The notes beneath the pieces are model-generated. The model was not told the DNA's origin and searched no databases. It worked only from the letters and a program-made list of their open reading frames with translations. This document shows, in pieces, positions 63,271-64,000 of a stretch of DNA of 64,000 bases (the first letter of the stretch is position 1; each line of letters begins with the position of its first letter). Source of the DNA: Cristatella mucedo. Lineage: Eukaryota; Bryozoa; Phylactolaemata; Cristatellidae. The stretch lies in the NCBI GenBank assembly GCA_009760855.2, contig WPIO01000053.1, forward strand, positions 2,191,501-2,255,500, written 5' to 3'. Both the position numbers and the translations under genes were made by a program.

Positions 63271-63302
<32 letters not shown>
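63268..63302. repeat. (CT)n microsatellite
   Basis: About 15 CT units followed by CACGCTCTCACGCTCTCAC. Confidence 0.95.
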
Positions 63303-63303
<1 letters not shown>

Positions 63304-63416
63304 GCTCTCACGCTCTCACTCTCGCGTCCTCCTATTTATCCGTCTGCCTCTCTATCACCTGCGAATAATTACGCACTGTAACTAGTAGCGAAGCCGAATT
63401 CTGGTGATCGTTAGCA

Positions 63417-63551
63417 CTGGTTTGGTCTAGCGGTTAAGGTGCTCGCCCCGACCAAGGTCTGACTGAGGTCGTGGGCTCGAGCCCCGAGGCATATGTGAAG
63501 TGCCTGAATAGAGATTAAGTTCTCTTGGGGCGCTAAATAAATGAATTAAAA
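63417..63551 (+). mobile_element. SINE family 1, well preserved
   Basis: A box in TGGTCTAGCGGTTAAGG (63423-63439), B box in GTGGGCTCGAGCCCC (63471-63485), then GGCATATGTGAAGTGCCTGA. The hairpin GTGCC...AGAGATTAAGTTCTCT...GGCGC follows and an AAATAAATGAATTAAA end. The head is tRNA-derived by its two-box promoter; the tail is the LINE family A 3' hairpin. Confidence 0.92.
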
Positions 63552-63815
63552 TTTTTCTCTAAGAAGGATGGCGTGCGCGCTACTCATCGGCACGCAGCAA
63601 ACCGCAGTCGAATGAGAGGGTTGCACGCCGGAGCGTCCACTCCAACGCTTCCAGTTCCTCTGCAGTTGCAGCGCGGCAGGGCAGCGCCGGCCCCGACCCC
63701 CCCCCGCCAAGCGCCGTTTCCGTTCTTTCCGCCGAGCCGAGCGATTGCCGTCGCTGCCCAGTATCGGTCGCCCTACGATTTCACCGCGGGCGCCGGCATC
63801 AGCTTGGTTGCCGCG
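63552..63815. other. GC-rich gap between two SINE copies
   Basis: An 87-codon frame here lacks any domain. A C run near 63699 suggests strand-asymmetric filler. Confidence 0.4.
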
Positions 63816-63955
63816 CTGGTTTGGTCTAGTGGTTAAGGTGCTCGCCCCGACTAAGGTCAGTCTGAGGTCGTGGGCTCGAGCCCCAAGGCATATGTGAAGC
63901 GCCTGAATAGAAATTAAGTTCTCTTGGGGCGCTATACATAAATTATATATATATA
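63816..63955 (+). mobile_element. SINE family 1, well preserved
   Basis: Same head (TGGTCTAGTGGTTAAGG; GTGGGCTCGAGCCCC) and tail (GAAGCGCCTGAATAGAAATT, TCTTGGGGCGCTATACATAA) as the copy 400 bp upstream, followed by AT and AATG repeats. Confidence 0.92.
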
Positions 63956-64000
63956 AATGAATGAATGAATAAATGAATTATATTATAAATACTATACTAT

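Noticed and set aside
63417-63955. Functional tRNA genes at the A and B boxes
   Set aside because: Only the promoter boxes resemble tRNA; no proper acceptor and anticodon stems, and a LINE-type tail follows.

Overview
This is a metazoan nuclear genome window. It holds spliced genes with GT-AG introns, long introns full of non-LTR retrotransposons, tRNA-derived SINEs, microsatellites and a satellite array. Base composition is mixed: exons and a few CpG-rich patches are GC-rich, repeats are AT-rich. The intron-rich aldo-keto reductase, a RING/B-box protein and CR1/L2-type LINEs fit an invertebrate. A spiralian such as a free-living flatworm is my guess from general feel only; nothing in the sequence names the species.

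Genes. (1) Plus strand, from the left edge to 11,212: a coiled-coil, low-complexity protein rebuilt from six exons whose splice phases all agree. It is open at the 5' end and I do not recognise the family. (2) Minus strand, 24,310 to 13,969: a complete ten-exon aldo-keto reductase of 316 residues with the whole catalytic tetrad. Its 5' end lies in a CpG-rich patch flanked by (GA)n, and its introns hold LINE pieces and an 800-bp GA-rich higher-order repeat. (3) Minus strand, 35,618 to 30,997: a two-exon TRIM-type protein of 673 residues (RING, B-box 2, coiled coil, then a C-terminal half possibly built as a beta-propeller). Three short open frames near 58.0, 59.2 and 62.7 kb are recorded with low confidence.

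Repeats dominate the rest. LINE family A (CR1/L2-like) ends in a conserved stem-loop plus (ATT)n. Its fullest copy, 41.5-44.7 kb, keeps endonuclease and reverse-transcriptase regions. Family B is a related lineage with a different 3' end (TACATTACATT); its best copy is 45.4-46.7 kb. SINE family 1 carries a tRNA-like head joined to a copy of the family A stem-loop, the classic sign of a SINE borrowing LINE machinery. SINE family 2 has an unrelated tail. A 73-bp insertion that is little more than the family A stem-loop, with a target-site duplication and empty-site paralogues, suggests this hairpin is close to the minimal mobile unit. A degenerate satellite of about 165-bp monomers fills 26.9-29.9 kb and has an inverted-repeat boundary. 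Two minisatellites, a MITE-like element and several perfect GC-rich hairpins complete the picture.

The right end (62.6-63.3 kb) is CpG-rich and may be the promoter of a gene beyond the window. I found no CRISPR array, no bacterial-type operon and no intact tRNA or rRNA gene.
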